6,461 bases of DNA, taken from the NCBI GenBank assembly GCA_045639045.1, contig JAZUCI010000145.1, positions 1 through 6,461 on the forward strand, given 5' to 3'. This document shows, piece by piece, positions 1 through 5,630 of the stretch (position 1 is its first letter; the number at the start of each line of letters is the position of its first letter). Both the position numbers and the translations under genes were made by a program. The notes below the pieces were generated by a model that saw nothing but the letters and a program-made list of their open reading frames with translations, was not told the origin of the DNA and ran no database searches. The stretch is from SIG402 sp045639045. GTDB taxonomy: Bacteria > Bacillota > Clostridia > Christensenellales > Borkfalkiaceae.

Positions 1-1
1 C

Positions 2-691
2 TCTTATAGCGCGCACTTCCACCGCAATATGGAAGTGTTTATGGTAAAAAGCGGAAAGTACCGCCTAACCGTAAACGGGGAAACGCTTACGGTGAACGCG
101 GGAAGCATTGCCGTGATAGAAAGTTTTGCCGTGCATTCGTACGAGCGCGTGGGGGAAATAGGTGACGATTGCGTTTTGGTTATCCCCTCGCATTACGAAA
201 AGCGGTTTGAACGCAAAAAACAAGGGCGAAAAATCGTAAACCCCGTGATTGAGGGTGCGGATTTTTGCGCCGAACTCATCGCCCTTGCGGACGGATACTT
301 ATGCCCGTCTTCCTCCCCCGAAGCGGAGCAATCCGCTTGCGAACTGATTTTGGCGCGTCTTGGGGAACGGCTAACCTTTACCGAAATAAAGGGCAGGGAG
401 GAAAGTAGCGCCGTCCGTGAAATATTGGCGTATATTGAAGAAAACTTCCGCGGGGACGTTAGCCGCAGTACGGTTGCGCGCGCCCTGGGGTATAGCGAAG
501 CGCACGTATCCCGCGTGTTCCACCGCTTTATGGGGGAAGGGCTTTCCGCTTACGTTAACCGTTTGCGCCACGCGTACGTGCAAAGGATGTTAAACGCCAG
601 CCCCGAACGCACCGTGATGGAACTGATTGAAGAAGCGGGCTTTACTGGGGTGCAAACCTACTACCGCACCAAAAAAGGAAAAAACGGATAA
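2..691 (+). CDS. AraC-family transcriptional regulator, 5' end cut by window edge
   Basis: DNA-binding regulator with an N-terminal cupin-like effector domain and a C-terminal AraC helix-turn-helix domain. The reading frame is open back to position 2, and the codons before the first ATG (position 29) already read as family sequence (SYSAHFHRN, then MEVFMVKSG), the HxH...E.....SG start of an AraC cupin. The real start therefore lies left of the window and the ATG at 29 is internal. Counting from that Met, the cupin strand pattern covers roughly residues 1-60, a linker follows, and the helix-turn-helix pair spans about 127-215: first HTH around DVSRSTVARALGYSEAHVSR, second around TVMELIEEAGFTGVQTYYR. 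The protein ends at KKGKNG, about ten residues earlier than usual, without the customary G.(S/T)P..YR end of the second HTH. It is convergent with the ferritin-like gene. The effector and targets cannot be told. The family call is firm. Confidence 0.9.
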   Translation, partial: SYSAHFHRNMEVFMVKSGKYRLTVNGETLTVNAGSIAVIESFAVHSYERVGEIGDDCVLVIPSHYEKRFERKKQGRKIVNPVIEGADFCAELIALADGYLCPSSSPEAEQSACELILARLGERLTFTEIKGREESSAVREILAYIEENFRGDVSRSTVARALGYSEAHVSRVFHRFMGEGLSAYVNRLRHAYVQRMLNASPERTVMELIEEAGFTGVQTYYRTKKGKNG

Positions 692-715
692 AAGTACCAA
701 AAAAAGGTAGGAAAT

Positions 716-746
716 AAAAAACACACCGCGCCGCGGTGTGTTTTTT
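716..746. terminator. Bidirectional intrinsic terminator between convergent genes
   Basis: The GC-rich arms CACACCGC (722-729) and GCGGTGTG (733-740) form a perfect stem with a minimal loop. A721-T741 and the A tract 716-720 pairing with T742-746 extend it. T runs follow the stem on both strands, so it can end the AraC transcript on the + strand and the ferritin-like transcript on the - strand. It sits 25 nt after the AraC stop. Confidence 0.9.
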
Positions 747-757
747 GTTGGATTTAT

Positions 758-777
758 TTTTACGGCTTACCGTAAAA
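758..777. other. Small perfect inverted repeat (8-bp stem, 4-nt loop)
   Basis: TTTTACGG (758-765), loop CTTA, CCGTAAAA (770-777). It lies between the bidirectional terminator and the end of the ferritin-like gene. It has no T run typical of a terminator beyond its own A/T arms. It could be an mRNA 3'-end stabilising hairpin for the minus-strand gene or an accessory terminator. The role is inferred; the repeat itself is plain. Confidence 0.5.
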
Positions 778-788
778 GCGCGTTACGC

Positions 789-2057
789 TTACTTTTTTTC
801 TTCCCCTTTTTTCTCTTGACAGGTTCTTGCCAAAGTAAAGTTATCTTCCTTGCGGGAAGCAAGGGCGGGGATGGGGTGTTCCTTTAACGTAAAGCGATAG
901 TCCTTGCCGTTTTCCGCGATATATTCTTCAATCACGCGGTGGCTGGGCGCGTTTTTCCCCGTGCCCACAACCGCTTTTTGATAACGGAAAAAGTCCGCGT
1001 TGTTTTTTAACGCGCATACTTCGGCGTAAGATTCGCGGTTTGCCGTTAGGTTTACCGTTTTTAATACCTCGCGCACGTAGTCCACGTGGCTGCGAAGGGC
1101 AAGGGGCTTGGGATAGTTAAAGTTTTTACCCAGCACGCTTTCGGGCTCCTTTTTTTCGTATTTTTTCAGTAATTCCACGGCAAGCGAAAAGTGTGTGCGC
1201 TCTATCTCGTAAAAATCCGCGAACAAGGCTTTTAGCCGTTCGTCCTTTTCTTCTTGCACGGCGGAATAATACAAATAGCACTCGCTGTATTCGTGCATTA
1301 CCAGTTGTTCTAAAAAGGTCATGTTGGGGATGCCCAGCCCCCCGTACTGGGTAACGTGCTGTTCTTCAATCATACCGATTTCGGTAAACAGTTCGCGCCC
1401 GCGTTGGGTGGGGTAGAACGCCGCCAAATTCATATAGTAGTTCATGGTTTGCTGTTCGGCGGCGGTAATGATGCATACCGCAAGCTTGCTTTCCAAGGTT
1501 GCCTTCGTGGGGTCGGCGGGGAATTTTACGTCGTCAAAGGGATGGCGTGGGTGCGCCACGGTGGGGCGGCCGGGCATAATTTCGGTATATCCGCCCACCA
1601 AATTTTCCGCGCGGACACCCATATCGCTTTCCAGAAGGTCCGCGTAGCGGTATAGGTGGTCAAAGTCCTCTAAAAGGGCAAAATCCAAGGCGGCTTTCAC
1701 GTACTCGTCCTTTTCGCGCATGGCAAGTTCGGCAGTTAAATCCACCGCAAGCTGCTCGTACGAAATGGTGGTTTCCAGCTGGCTTTCGCTTTTGGGTTTT
1801 AGCATGGAAAGCACCTTTTGCTGCATCATTTCCCCGCGGCGAATTCCGCTTAACACGCGGCGGATATCCTGGTTATCGCAGCAACGGTGAAAGCGGTGGG
1901 AAAACCAAATGGCTTCGTATTCCGCCCCGCACAGTAAAATTAGGCGGGTTTTGGTGTAGGGTAGGGTTTCGTTTTTATCGTAAGGCTTGGGGAATAAACT
2001 TTCCAGCCTGCGATACGTTTTATCCAAGGGTAAAACCTTTTCTTGTAAGGGATGCAT
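789..2057 (-). CDS. Ferritin-like di-iron domain protein, 422 aa
   Basis: Predicted soluble helical protein with a ferritin-like four-helix di-iron site in its second half. Visible ligand pattern: E201 (AAEQQTMNYY), E231xxH234 (EEQH), E256 (MHEYSECYLYY) and E286xxH289 (EIERTH), the classic E / ExxH / E / ExxH order of rubrerythrin- and ferritin-type bundles. The first half looks like a second, degenerate bundle: E46/E48 with nearby H54 and H57, E76 followed by Q79 instead of His, E110/E115, then D131xxH134. No CxxC pair is present, so there is no rubredoxin domain and it is not a classical rubrerythrin. The lysine-rich C-terminus is probably disordered. The start at 2057 (MHPLQEKVLP) is chosen because AGGAGG lies 7 nt upstream; an in-frame ATG 60 nt further upstream has no such site. 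Transcribed alone and divergently from the operon. Likely role in iron or oxidative stress handling is inference; the exact family was not recognised. Confidence 0.75.
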   Translation of the reverse strand: MHPLQEKVLPLDKTYRRLESLFPKPYDKNETLPYTKTRLILLCGAEYEAIWFSHRFHRCCDNQDIRRVLSGIRRGEMMQQKVLSMLKPKSESQLETTISYEQLAVDLTAELAMREKDEYVKAALDFALLEDFDHLYRYADLLESDMGVRAENLVGGYTEIMPGRPTVAHPRHPFDDVKFPADPTKATLESKLAVCIITAAEQQTMNYYMNLAAFYPTQRGRELFTEIGMIEEQHVTQYGGLGIPNMTFLEQLVMHEYSECYLYYSAVQEEKDERLKALFADFYEIERTHFSLAVELLKKYEKKEPESVLGKNFNYPKPLALRSHVDYVREVLKTVNLTANRESYAEVCALKNNADFFRYQKAVVGTGKNAPSHRVIEEYIAENGKDYRFTLKEHPIPALASRKEDNFTLARTCQEKKGEEKK

Positions 2058-2064
2058 AAAGAAA

Positions 2065-2070
2065 CCTCCT
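2065..2070 (-). promoter_or_regulatory. Ribosome binding site AGGAGG fixing the ferritin-like start
   Basis: On the minus strand a perfect AGGAGG is followed by a 7-nt spacer (TTTCTTT) and ATG at 2057. It decides between this start and the longer in-frame reading that begins at 2117. No convincing -35/-10 pair for this gene was found further upstream on the minus strand. Confidence 0.9.
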
Positions 2071-2133
2071 ATTATGGTAAAAGCATTTTTTCCTTTTTCC
2101 CCCTTTTTCATACCCAAGGCTAAAGAAAAAGGA

Positions 2134-2162
2134 TTGACTTATCCCACCGCTTAAGGTATAAT
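2134..2162 (+). promoter_or_regulatory. Sigma-A-type promoter of the three-gene operon
   Basis: -35 TTGACT at 2134-2139, spacer of exactly 17 nt, -10 TATAAT at 2157-2162: one mismatch from consensus overall. Transcription would start near 2169, giving a leader of about 25 nt before the ATG at 2194, with AGGAG at 2181-2185 as ribosome binding site. No operator palindrome is evident around it, suggesting constitutive, fairly strong expression. Confidence 0.9.
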
Positions 2163-2193
2163 AAAACGCGAAAAGAGGAAAGGAGCCAGGCAA

Positions 2194-2412
2194 ATGGACG
2201 AATTAACCAAACGCATTAACGAATTGGCGCATAAAGCGAAAACGGTGGGATTAACCCCCGCGGAAATAGAAGAACGGGACGCGCTTAGAAAGGAATTTTT
2301 GGCGCGCTTTCGCGCGGGCTTTAAGCAACAGTTAGAAAACACCTACGTGCAAACGCCCGACGGGGAAAAACGAAAATTAGGGGGGGAAGACGGGGAAAAC
2401 CCCGTGTCTTAA
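2194..2412 (+). CDS. DUF896 / UPF0291 family small protein (YnzC-like)
   Basis: A 72-residue cytosolic protein. The sequence MDELTKRINELAHKAKTVG, then LTPAEIEERDALRKEFLARF, then a Q-L-E-N-T-Y-V-x-x-P-D-G stretch, matches the DUF896 pattern (INELA.KAK..GLT.EE..E...LR.EYL..FR). Known members fold as a two-helix hairpin; residues about 3-18 and 22-50 would be the two helices here. The C-terminal 15 residues are polar and acidic and likely disordered. The biochemical function of the family is unknown; B. subtilis YnzC and YneA-operon relatives are only loosely linked to the SOS region. It is the first gene behind a strong promoter, with AGGAG 8 nt before the ATG, and ends 2 nt before the trmB-like ATG. 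The family call is firm; the function is not known. Confidence 0.9.
   Translation: MDELTKRINELAHKAKTVGLTPAEIEERDALRKEFLARFRAGFKQQLENTYVQTPDGEKRKLGGEDGENPVS
2387..2410 (+). promoter_or_regulatory. Hairpin at the DUF896/trmB junction, possible translational coupling element
   Basis: CGGGG (2391-2395), loop AAAA, CCCCG (2400-2404) makes a tight stem. The flanking AAGA (2387-2390) can pair with TCTT (2407-2410) across a 2-nt bulge. It ends 4 nt before the ATG at 2415, which has no proper Shine-Dalgarno sequence within 5-10 nt. The G run just before the stem (2381-2386) would be brought close to the ATG if the stem forms. The pairing is seen; the regulatory role is inference, and translating ribosomes from the upstream gene would melt it. 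Confidence 0.35.
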
Positions 2413-2414
2413 CC

Positions 2415-4367
2415 ATGAGATTACGCCATAAAAAGCATTTAGCCGAACGCTTAATCGCATCGGCGGAATTTTTAGTAAAGCCAAAAGTGGGGGAAACGCT
2501 TTCATTTAGCGAGATTTTCGGCAACGAAAACCCCGTGTATTTGGAAGTAGGTTGCGGCAAGGGCGCGTTTGCGCTTGCGTTCGCCATTAAGCACCCCGAA
2601 TATAATATTTTGGCGGTGGAAAAGGTGGATAACGTCATCGTTTCGGCAAGCGAGGCGGCGGTGCTTCGCCAAGCGGAAGGGGAAAACCTATCCAACCTTC
2701 GCTATATGAACTTAAATTGCGAACGCCTTCGCGCCATTTTGCCGGCGGATAGCGTCAGCGGTATCTTTTTGAACTTTTCTTGCCCGTACCCCAAGGATTC
2801 GTACGCGAACCGCCGTTTAACCAATCGCCGTTTCTTAAAGGATTACGCGGCGTTTTGTAAGGACGGGGCGCTAATAGAACAAAAAACGGACGACGAGCCT
2901 TTTTTCAATTATTCGCTAGATGAATACGCCGCGGTAGGCTACGAAAGGGTGTTCGTAACCTACGATTTGTACGCGGGGGATTTAACGGAGAATATTCCCA
3001 CCGAATACGAAGTGAAAAAACGCGAAACGCTGACCATTAAAAAGGCGGTCATTCGCCTAAAAAAGCAAACGGAAAGCGTGGAACAGCGTATCACCGCGTA
3101 TATCAAGGAACACTTGCCCCGAACGGTACGCGAAGCAAAGGGGGATTTGCCCCAACCCTTCACCGTTCCGTGTGAGGACGGAGGGTTTAACAATTTTTAT
3201 TATTGGGATACCTATTTTACCAACCTTGCGCTATACCGCGTGGGGATGGAAGGGCAAGCGAAAAACAATATTGAAAACTACGTGGCGATGGTGGAAAAAT
3301 ACGGGTATATTCCCAACGCGGACCATTTAACCGACCGTTCCCAGCCCCCCTTATTCGCCATGGCGGTAAGCGATTATCTTGCCGAAACGGGGGATACGGA
3401 AAGCGTTAGAAAATGGCTTTCCGCATTGCGTAAGGAATTAGCCTTTTGGGAAACGCGCAAACGGCCTTCGGGCGCGTACGGTTACGGCGGTGGGGAAAAC
3501 GGCGACCTAACCGATTTTTATCAATACGTGTGCGAACGCGTAAACACCCCCGTACTTAGTGGGGAATCCGCCCGTAAGCAAGCCCTTGGCTTTATGGCGA
3601 TAGCCGAAAGCGGATGGGATTTTACCTACCGCTTTGGCAGGGATTTTATGGCAACCGATTATTCGGCGGTGGATTTAACCTCCCTTTTATACGGCGCGCA
3701 CCGTAAAACGGCGGAAATTTGCAACGTTTTGGGGGAAGGGAAGCTATTTAGTTTCCACACCGCGAAAGCGGAAGAAATTTTAGCCGCCCTTTCTTATTTA
3801 AAAACCGAAAACGGGGAGTACCGCGATAGAAAGGAGGCAACGGGGGAATTTTCCCCTTTGTTTACGGCGGCAAGCCTATACCCTTACGCGATGGGCGCGG
3901 AAGAAGGGGAGGAAAAGCGCAGGGAATTTATGGGCAGATTAAAGCCCTTACTCACCGCGCACGGGGTGTGCGTGGGCGTTGACCGTGGGGAGGACGCGTA
4001 CTTGCAATGGGATTACCCCATGTTATGGCCCCCCCTTTGCTACTTTGCGTATTTGGGCGCGAAAAGCGTAAATTGCGAACAAAAGGCGGCGGAAATCGTT
4101 AACAAGTATAAAAAGACGGTGGAAGACGAATTTATGCGTACGGGCAAGTTATGGGAAAAATATAGCGCCCTTACGGGAAAAACGGGTGTAAGCACCGAAT
4201 ACCAAACCCCCGATATGCTTGGTTGGACGGCTGGCGTTTACCTATTCTTTGCCGAAGAACGCAGAAAAATGAATGAAAACCACGCGGATCATCCTAGAAT
4301 TAGGAAAAAGCCGAAGGGGCCCAAGGTGCCAAAGGATAAGAAAAATGAAAAAGGAAATGACGCATAG
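2415..4367 (+). CDS. trmB: Fusion: TrmB-like tRNA (guanine-N7) methyltransferase + GH37 trehalase-like glycosidase
   Basis: A 650-residue cytosolic two-domain protein. Residues 1-217 are TrmB-like, which in the family uses SAM to methylate N7 of G46 in tRNA: typical start MRLRHKK, SAM loop EVGCGKG at 44-50, E69, NFSCPYPK at 120-127, RRLT at 133-136, KTDD at 157-160, TEYE at 196-199. Residues about 222-612 match GH37 (alpha/alpha)6-barrel trehalases: GGFNNFYYWDTYF at 256-268, DRSQPP at 307-312, ESGWDF at 398-403 with D402 as likely acid, DL at 420-421, QWDYPMLWPP at 531-540, WEKY at 580-583 with E581 as likely base, GWTAGV at 603-608. A lysine-rich tail follows. There is no signal peptide. No ATG lies between the domains until residue 278; the junction codon Q218 is CAA at 3066-3068, one change from TAA. 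The start is confirmed by alignment with B. subtilis TrmB. The TrmB site is altered (Asp of the usual SDPWPK is C123) and the Arg of trehalase signature 1 is missing, so both substrates are uncertain. Confidence 0.85.
   Translation: MRLRHKKHLAERLIASAEFLVKPKVGETLSFSEIFGNENPVYLEVGCGKGAFALAFAIKHPEYNILAVEKVDNVIVSASEAAVLRQAEGENLSNLRYMNLNCERLRAILPADSVSGIFLNFSCPYPKDSYANRRLTNRRFLKDYAAFCKDGALIEQKTDDEPFFNYSLDEYAAVGYERVFVTYDLYAGDLTENIPTEYEVKKRETLTIKKAVIRLKKQTESVEQRITAYIKEHLPRTVREAKGDLPQPFTVPCEDGGFNNFYYWDTYFTNLALYRVGMEGQAKNNIENYVAMVEKYGYIPNADHLTDRSQPPLFAMAVSDYLAETGDTESVRKWLSALRKELAFWETRKRPSGAYGYGGGENGDLTDFYQYVCERVNTPVLSGESARKQALGFMAIAESGWDFTYRFGRDFMATDYSAVDLTSLLYGAHRKTAEICNVLGEGKLFSFHTAKAEEILAALSYLKTENGEYRDRKEATGEFSPLFTAASLYPYAMGAEEGEEKRREFMGRLKPLLTAHGVCVGVDRGEDAYLQWDYPMLWPPLCYFAYLGAKSVNCEQKAAEIVNKYKKTVEDEFMRTGKLWEKYSALTGKTGVSTEYQTPDMLGWTAGVYLFFAEERRKMNENHADHPRIRKKPKGPKVPKDKKNEKGNDA
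4332..4337 (+). promoter_or_regulatory. Ribosome binding site AAGGAT inside the end of the fusion gene
   Basis: AAGGAT lies 7 nt before the ATG at 4345, supporting that start for the URO-D-family gene over the earlier in-frame ATG at 4273 (no site) and over the ATG at 4357, whose nearest AAAAGG is only 2-3 nt away. It lies within the coding sequence of the upstream gene. Confidence 0.65.
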
Positions 4368-5469
4368 AGAACGCTTTTACGCAGCGGTACAACACCAAAA
4401 AGCGGATCGGGTGGTATTCGACCTTTCGGGTTCCCCCCAAACCAACGTGGATAGCGGTAAGGTACGCGAGGATTTAGGGAAATTGCTTAATATTCCCACC
4501 CCCGCGCCTAACCCCTATTTGTTAGACGAGCGCATTTTGGTTGCTTTGGATATTGATACCCGCCGTATCGGTGGGATGCCCACCCCCCAAACCCGCCACG
4601 CGCGAAGGGAAGGGGAGGTTTCGTACGATAGCTTTGGCATTGGATATAGGCAGGTGAACGGACACGGGGAAATTTGCCATAATCCGTTAAAGGATGCGGA
4701 TATCGATACGGTGGCAAACTACGAATTTCCTAATGCCGAAGAAGTGGATAGGGAGCTAATCAAAAAGTGGGCGGCGCAAGCCAAATTCTTAAAGGAAAAC
4801 ACCGATTACGCGGTGATTGCCGAACACCCCGTTTTGGGCGTGTTTGAACTCGGTTGCTGGATGTTCGGCTTTGACGATTATTTGTACCGCTTGGCGGCAG
4901 AACCCGAAGTGGTGCATTTGTTTTCCGAACGCTTTTTGGCGTACCAAAAGCGGGTAACCGAAATTTATTACGGGGAACTTGGGCGGTATATCGACTGCAC
5001 TACGTCGGGGGATGACTTCGGCACGCAAACGGGGCCGTTTATGTCCACCGCTATGTTCCAAGAACTGATAAAGCCTTATTTTAAGGAACGCGTGCAATAT
5101 ACCAAAAAATTCACGGACGCCTTTTTTAAGCATCACACGTGCGGCAGCGTGCACAATTTTATTCCCGATTTGATAGATTGTGGGGTGGATATTCTAAATC
5201 CCATTCAACCGGGGGTATATATGATGGAAGCCGAACGGCTGAAAAAGGACTACGGGGATAACATGTGCTTTTGGGGCGGTGTGGATACCCAACGCTTATT
5301 GCCCCGTGGCAGTAGGGAGGAAATCCGCGCGGAAGTGTTCCGTTTGCTATCCGTATTAGGGGAAAACGGGGGATATATTTTAGCGCCCGCGCATACCATT
5401 CAGCCCGACGTGCCCGCCGAAAATTTACTGGAAGTATACCTTGCGGCAAAAGATTTTTATAAGCAATAA
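4345..5469 (+). CDS. Uroporphyrinogen decarboxylase family protein (corrinoid methyltransferase-like)
   Basis: A 374-residue cytosolic TIM-barrel protein of the URO-D superfamily. Visible landmarks: MTHRERFYAAVQHQKADRVV at 5-24 (the family's T.RER...A......DRV start), SGDDFGTQTGPF at 221-232, HHTCGSV at 263-269, GVDILNPIQPG at 280-290, FWGGVDTQ at 309-316, and APAHTIQPDVPAEN at 347-360. The H264-x-C266 pair matches the first two zinc ligands of MtaA/MtbA/CmuA-type methyltransferases, which move methyl groups between corrinoid proteins and thiols. In those enzymes the third ligand is often Cys in a GCG.P loop; here the equivalent loop carries H350. It lacks the shape of true HemE, and no heme genes are nearby. 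No corrinoid protein or activator gene adjoins it. It overlaps the fusion gene by 23 nt, so translation is probably coupled. The family call is firm; reaction and substrate are not determined. Confidence 0.85.
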   Translation: MKKEMTHRERFYAAVQHQKADRVVFDLSGSPQTNVDSGKVREDLGKLLNIPTPAPNPYLLDERILVALDIDTRRIGGMPTPQTRHARREGEVSYDSFGIGYRQVNGHGEICHNPLKDADIDTVANYEFPNAEEVDRELIKKWAAQAKFLKENTDYAVIAEHPVLGVFELGCWMFGFDDYLYRLAAEPEVVHLFSERFLAYQKRVTEIYYGELGRYIDCTTSGDDFGTQTGPFMSTAMFQELIKPYFKERVQYTKKFTDAFFKHHTCGSVHNFIPDLIDCGVDILNPIQPGVYMMEAERLKKDYGDNMCFWGGVDTQRLLPRGSREEIRAEVFRLLSVLGENGGYILAPAHTIQPDVPAENLLEVYLAAKDFYKQ

Positions 5470-5498
5470 AAGAAAAAAACAAGTGTAAAATAATGGAA

Positions 5499-5540
5499 AA
5501 GGGGAAGCCTTGCAACGAACCGCAAGGCTTCCCCTTATTT
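5499..5540 (+). terminator. Intrinsic terminator of the operon
   Basis: GGGGAAGCCTTGC (5501-5513) pairs perfectly with GCAAGGCTTCCCC (5522-5534) around the 8-nt loop AACGAACC. Two more A-T pairs extend the stem to 15 bp, followed by TTATTT. It begins 30 nt after the URO-D-family stop. Confidence 0.9.
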
Positions 5541-5630
5541 ATCAAAATTTCGGCAAGAAAAGGGGGTTTTCTTGCAAAAAATTATGCTATCCTCTTCAAA
5601 AAACGCGCGTAGGCGCGGAAAGGAAAGGGT

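Noticed and set aside
371..583. Minus-strand ORF within the AraC gene
   Set aside because: Antisense shadow of a well-supported coding frame; no motif and no ribosome site noted.
1356..1655. Plus-strand ORFs opposite the ferritin-like gene
   Set aside because: Antisense to the di-iron motifs, which are clearly the coding strand; no independent support.
2058..2117. Longer ferritin-like reading starting at 2117 (20 extra residues MGMKKGEKGK...)
   Set aside because: The ATG at 2057 has a perfect AGGAGG at 7-nt spacing; the upstream ATG has none, and the extension overlaps what should be leader sequence.
2071..2133. Minus-strand promoter for the ferritin-like gene (CATAAT near 2074-2079 or TATGAA near 2108-2113)
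   Set aside because: CATAAT would put the transcription start inside the ribosome site, and TATGAA has no acceptable -35 at 16-18 nt; neither is supportable.
3078..3080. Internal GTG as a separate trehalase start
   Set aside because: Only GGAAA two bases upstream, no real ribosome site, and no stop separates it from TrmB, so one continuous product is the simpler reading.
4273..4344. Upstream in-frame start for the URO-D-family gene at 4273
   Set aside because: It would add 24 basic residues unlike the family and overlap the fusion gene by 95 nt; AAGGAT before 4345 and the family-typical MTHRERF start favour 4345.
4345..5469. True uroporphyrinogen decarboxylase HemE
   Set aside because: The HxC zinc-like motif and DDxGxQxGP pattern fit the methyltransferase-like branch, and no heme genes are nearby.
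5159..5545. Minus-strand 128-residue ORF over the URO-D gene end and the terminator
   Set aside because: It starts within the terminator region and is antisense to conserved URO-D motifs; no family resemblance.
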